Assembly: GCA_903844635.1 (NCBI GenBank)
Contig: CAIMUF010000038.1
Span: forward strand, 62,001 to 126,000
Reading direction: 5' to 3'
Origin: an uncultured Sulfuricurvum sp.
GTDB taxonomy: Bacteria; Campylobacterota; Campylobacteria; Campylobacterales; Sulfurimonadaceae
DNA: 64,000 bases
Shown here: piece by piece, positions 62,442 to 64,000 of the stretch
Position numbering within the stretch: position 1 is the stretch's first letter
Layout: each line of letters begins with the position of its first letter
Made by a program: the position numbers and the translations under genes
Notes under the pieces: generated by a model
Databases searched by the model: none
What the model was told of the DNA's origin: nothing
The model's input: only the letters and a program-made list of their open reading frames with translations

Positions 62442-63476
62442 ATGTATACATTAGAGATGGGTGATTACAAATATATTTTTGAATATGATACCCCCGAAGA
62501 ATTAGAGAAATATCTGAAACTTACAATGGCAACGCACGAACAAGCGGAAGAAATACGCAATCGCCACACTATTACCCATAAAATTATTGAAAAAGAAGAA
62601 CAATATCCCAAAGATAAAGGGATGGGGATTTCATTTTACGACCTTGAAACAAAATTACTTGTATCAAAGAAAAAACTTAATAAAGTATCTGATAGTTCTT
62701 ATAAGGCTTACGCAAGCACTTTTAACAAGTTAAAAGAGTTTTTCAATAAAACAAAGATAAATGAGATCACTATCGAAGATTTTGAGGGGTTTCGTGATTT
62801 CTTGGCTGATGAATATGATTTAGTAAACAAAACTATTAACAACCATATGAAGTATGTAAATATGTTTTTAGAATATGGTGTTAATTACAAGCTTATTGAC
62901 GAAAACAATGTTAAAGGGATTGAAAACCTTAAAGAGGATTCACCAGATAAAGAAAACTTCACGAATGATGATATTAAAAATATTCTCTCTTACGGCTATC
63001 CCCAAAATTTTAAAGACATTTTCAAAATCGGCGCCTATACGGGAATGCGAGTATCTGAAATAAATAATCTCACCAAAGAGAGCATAAAAGTGGACGAGAA
63101 TGAGATTTATTATTTTGACATTTCGAAGTCAAAAACAAAATCAGGCATCCGAAAAGTTCCAATACATAAAGATATTTTAGAGGATGTTTTAAAAATGGAG
63201 TTCCCTTTAATATCTGAAAAAACAGAAGATGCTTGTCAAAAAGTTATATTAAGACAACTCTATAAAGTGATTCAAAAAGAAAGCACTAAAAGTTTTCATA
63301 CGTTTAGAGGCACATTTATCTCCAAATGTATAAACAATTTTCCTGAAAAGGTCTTAATTGTTCAGGAAATAGTGGGGCACAGTAAAGGTAAATTCACTTT
63401 AACTGTTGATGATTATGGGCATGGTTTTGACCTAAACTTGAAGCAAGAGATTGTTAATAGTCTCTCTTTCTTATAA
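62442..63476 (+). CDS. tyrosine-recombinase integrase
   Basis: 344 residues from the first ATG, but homology-like sequence extends at least 41 codons upstream (see 62151-62441), so this start may be false. A SAM-like core-binding domain lies at about 75-165 (SYKAYASTFNKLKEFF, TINNHMKYVNMFLEYG) and the catalytic domain at about 170-335 with Arg in TGMRVSE, Lys in SKTKSG, HTFR, GHS and Tyr in VDDYGHGF, so the catalytic set is complete. It directs integration of the element at the tRNA-Ser 3' end. The base composition is more AT-rich than in neighbouring genes, fitting horizontal transfer. Confidence 0.88.
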   Translation: MYTLEMGDYKYIFEYDTPEELEKYLKLTMATHEQAEEIRNRHTITHKIIEKEEQYPKDKGMGISFYDLETKLLVSKKKLNKVSDSSYKAYASTFNKLKEFFNKTKINEITIEDFEGFRDFLADEYDLVNKTINNHMKYVNMFLEYGVNYKLIDENNVKGIENLKEDSPDKENFTNDDIKNILSYGYPQNFKDIFKIGAYTGMRVSEINNLTKESIKVDENEIYYFDISKSKTKSGIRKVPIHKDILEDVLKMEFPLISEKTEDACQKVILRQLYKVIQKESTKSFHTFRGTFISKCINNFPEKVLIVQEIVGHSKGKFTLTVDDYGHGFDLNLKQEIVNSLSFL

Positions 63477-63479
63477 AAA

Positions 63480-63992
63480 TTAAATTATAGACTCCGCTAT
63501 CATTTCTTTGATTTCGTTGTCTATTTCAGCCGTAATATCCCATTCTCTCTCGATTTTGGTTTTAACTTCTTGCTGTTCAGCTTCAATGGTTTTTTCACCC
63601 GTAAAAAAATCATAACCGATTGTAAGTCTTAACGCCTTAACACTGTTCCAATCTCCTTTTCCAAATAAAAATGGATTAAGCGTATAAAGTCCAGTATCTT
63701 TTTTTAGCAGTATGTCTTTTTTGATTAGCATAGAGATAGCATTATTAAGCGTCTGCATTGATGTTCCAAGTTTGCTGACCAATTCCCGTTTCTTCCCAAC
63801 ACTTAATTGGATTTCATTGGTATTCCATCCCGCCATACTGAACAACTCAAATAAAAATTGGTTCTGCTGTGGTGCTAATCCGTGAAGTTTTGCTATGTCT
63901 TTTAGATAGATTTTTATATAACCCTCTTCCTTTTCTATCTTTATTGATTTTGTAGATTTCTCTACAATCATTTCCACTTCTTGCGTTTCCAT
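63480..63992 (-). CDS. RepL-like plasmid replication/winged-helix protein
   Basis: 170 residues. A winged-helix core at about 30-110 shows GYIKIYLKDIAKLHGLAP, NQFLFELF, SVGKKRELVSKLGTSMQTLNNAIS and LIKKDILLKKDTGLYTLNP, the order seen in RepL-type replication initiators of small plasmids (Y-x-x-LNP close to the end of the wing). It is convergent with the integrase gene. The pair suggests an integrated plasmid or mobilisable element. It might instead be a regulator of the same fold. It is AT-rich. Only eight bases remain after its start. Confidence 0.6.
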   Translation of the reverse strand: METQEVEMIVEKSTKSIKIEKEEGYIKIYLKDIAKLHGLAPQQNQFLFELFSMAGWNTNEIQLSVGKKRELVSKLGTSMQTLNNAISMLIKKDILLKKDTGLYTLNPFLFGKGDWNSVKALRLTIGYDFFTGEKTIEAEQQEVKTKIEREWDITAEIDNEIKEMIAESII

Positions 63993-64000
63993 ATTTTTAG

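Noticed and set aside
62192-64000. Right attachment site of the integrated element
   Set aside because: I searched to the window end for a second copy of the tRNA-Ser 3' segment (CTAGGGTTCGAATCCCTAG) and saw none, so the element goes on beyond the window.

Overview
The window looks like a chromosome segment of a Campylobacterota (Epsilonproteobacteria) species, probably a free-living sulfur-oxidising type near Sulfuricurvum or Sulfurimonas. The evidence is the moderately low GC, the futalosine-route menaquinone gene mqnD, an RNase J with a basic N-terminal extension beside ksgA and rlmN, the order recA-eno-coiled-coil protein-AMIN protein, ccoG, and many chemoreceptor and c-di-GMP genes. No species-level marker was read.

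Region by region. (1) 1-12,600, minus strand: a tight 14-gene chemosensory operon. In transcription order it encodes a PAS protein, a soluble receptor with two signalling hairpins, a three-domain CheW, CheB, a HEAT-repeat protein, CheR, CheY, a CheZ-like protein, a second CheY-like regulator, a long CheA, two CheW proteins each interrupted by a zinc-binding CZB domain with a STAS protein between them, and a ParA ATPase cut by the window edge. (2) 12,700-18,000: GGDEF-EAL protein, M23 peptidase, an NMT1-like sensor fused to GGDEF, a Tsx-like porin and a 31-residue membrane microprotein. (3) 18,000-35,200: housekeeping genes (rlmN, a nucleoside phosphorylase-like gene, hisF, ksgA, RNase J, thyX, thrS-infC-rpmI-rplT, tRNA-Val, lspA, glmM, rpsT, prfA, dapF, coaE, a degenerate speE-like gene, purM) and a haem-binding protein. 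(4) 35,240-48,700: ccoG preceded by a serine-recombinase relative without its catalytic residues, then murB, fliQ, mqnD, recA, eno, tpx, tsaD, dxr, cdsA and an NFACT protein. (5) 48,700-54,930: a Cache chemoreceptor, a TonB receptor locus that may import a corrinoid, a TlpD-like soluble receptor and an HDOD remnant. (6) 55,030-61,970: tamA-tamB, then hemerythrin, DUF2249 and a 12-helix membrane protein. (7) 62,100 to the end: tRNA-Ser followed by an integrase and a RepL-like replication protein, the left end of an integrated plasmid-like element that continues past the window.

The strongest candidate for an undescribed system is the chemosensory operon. Its main receptor has no membrane segment, its couplers carry zinc/redox domains, and it encodes a ParA. 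The receptor and the HEAT protein begin with the same short basic peptide. This suggests a cytoplasmic chemosensory array that ParA positions or segregates and that is tuned by CZB-CheW couplers. Two other candidates are the inactive recombinase coupled to ccoG and the integrase whose reading frame runs open into the tRNA attachment site without a start codon.
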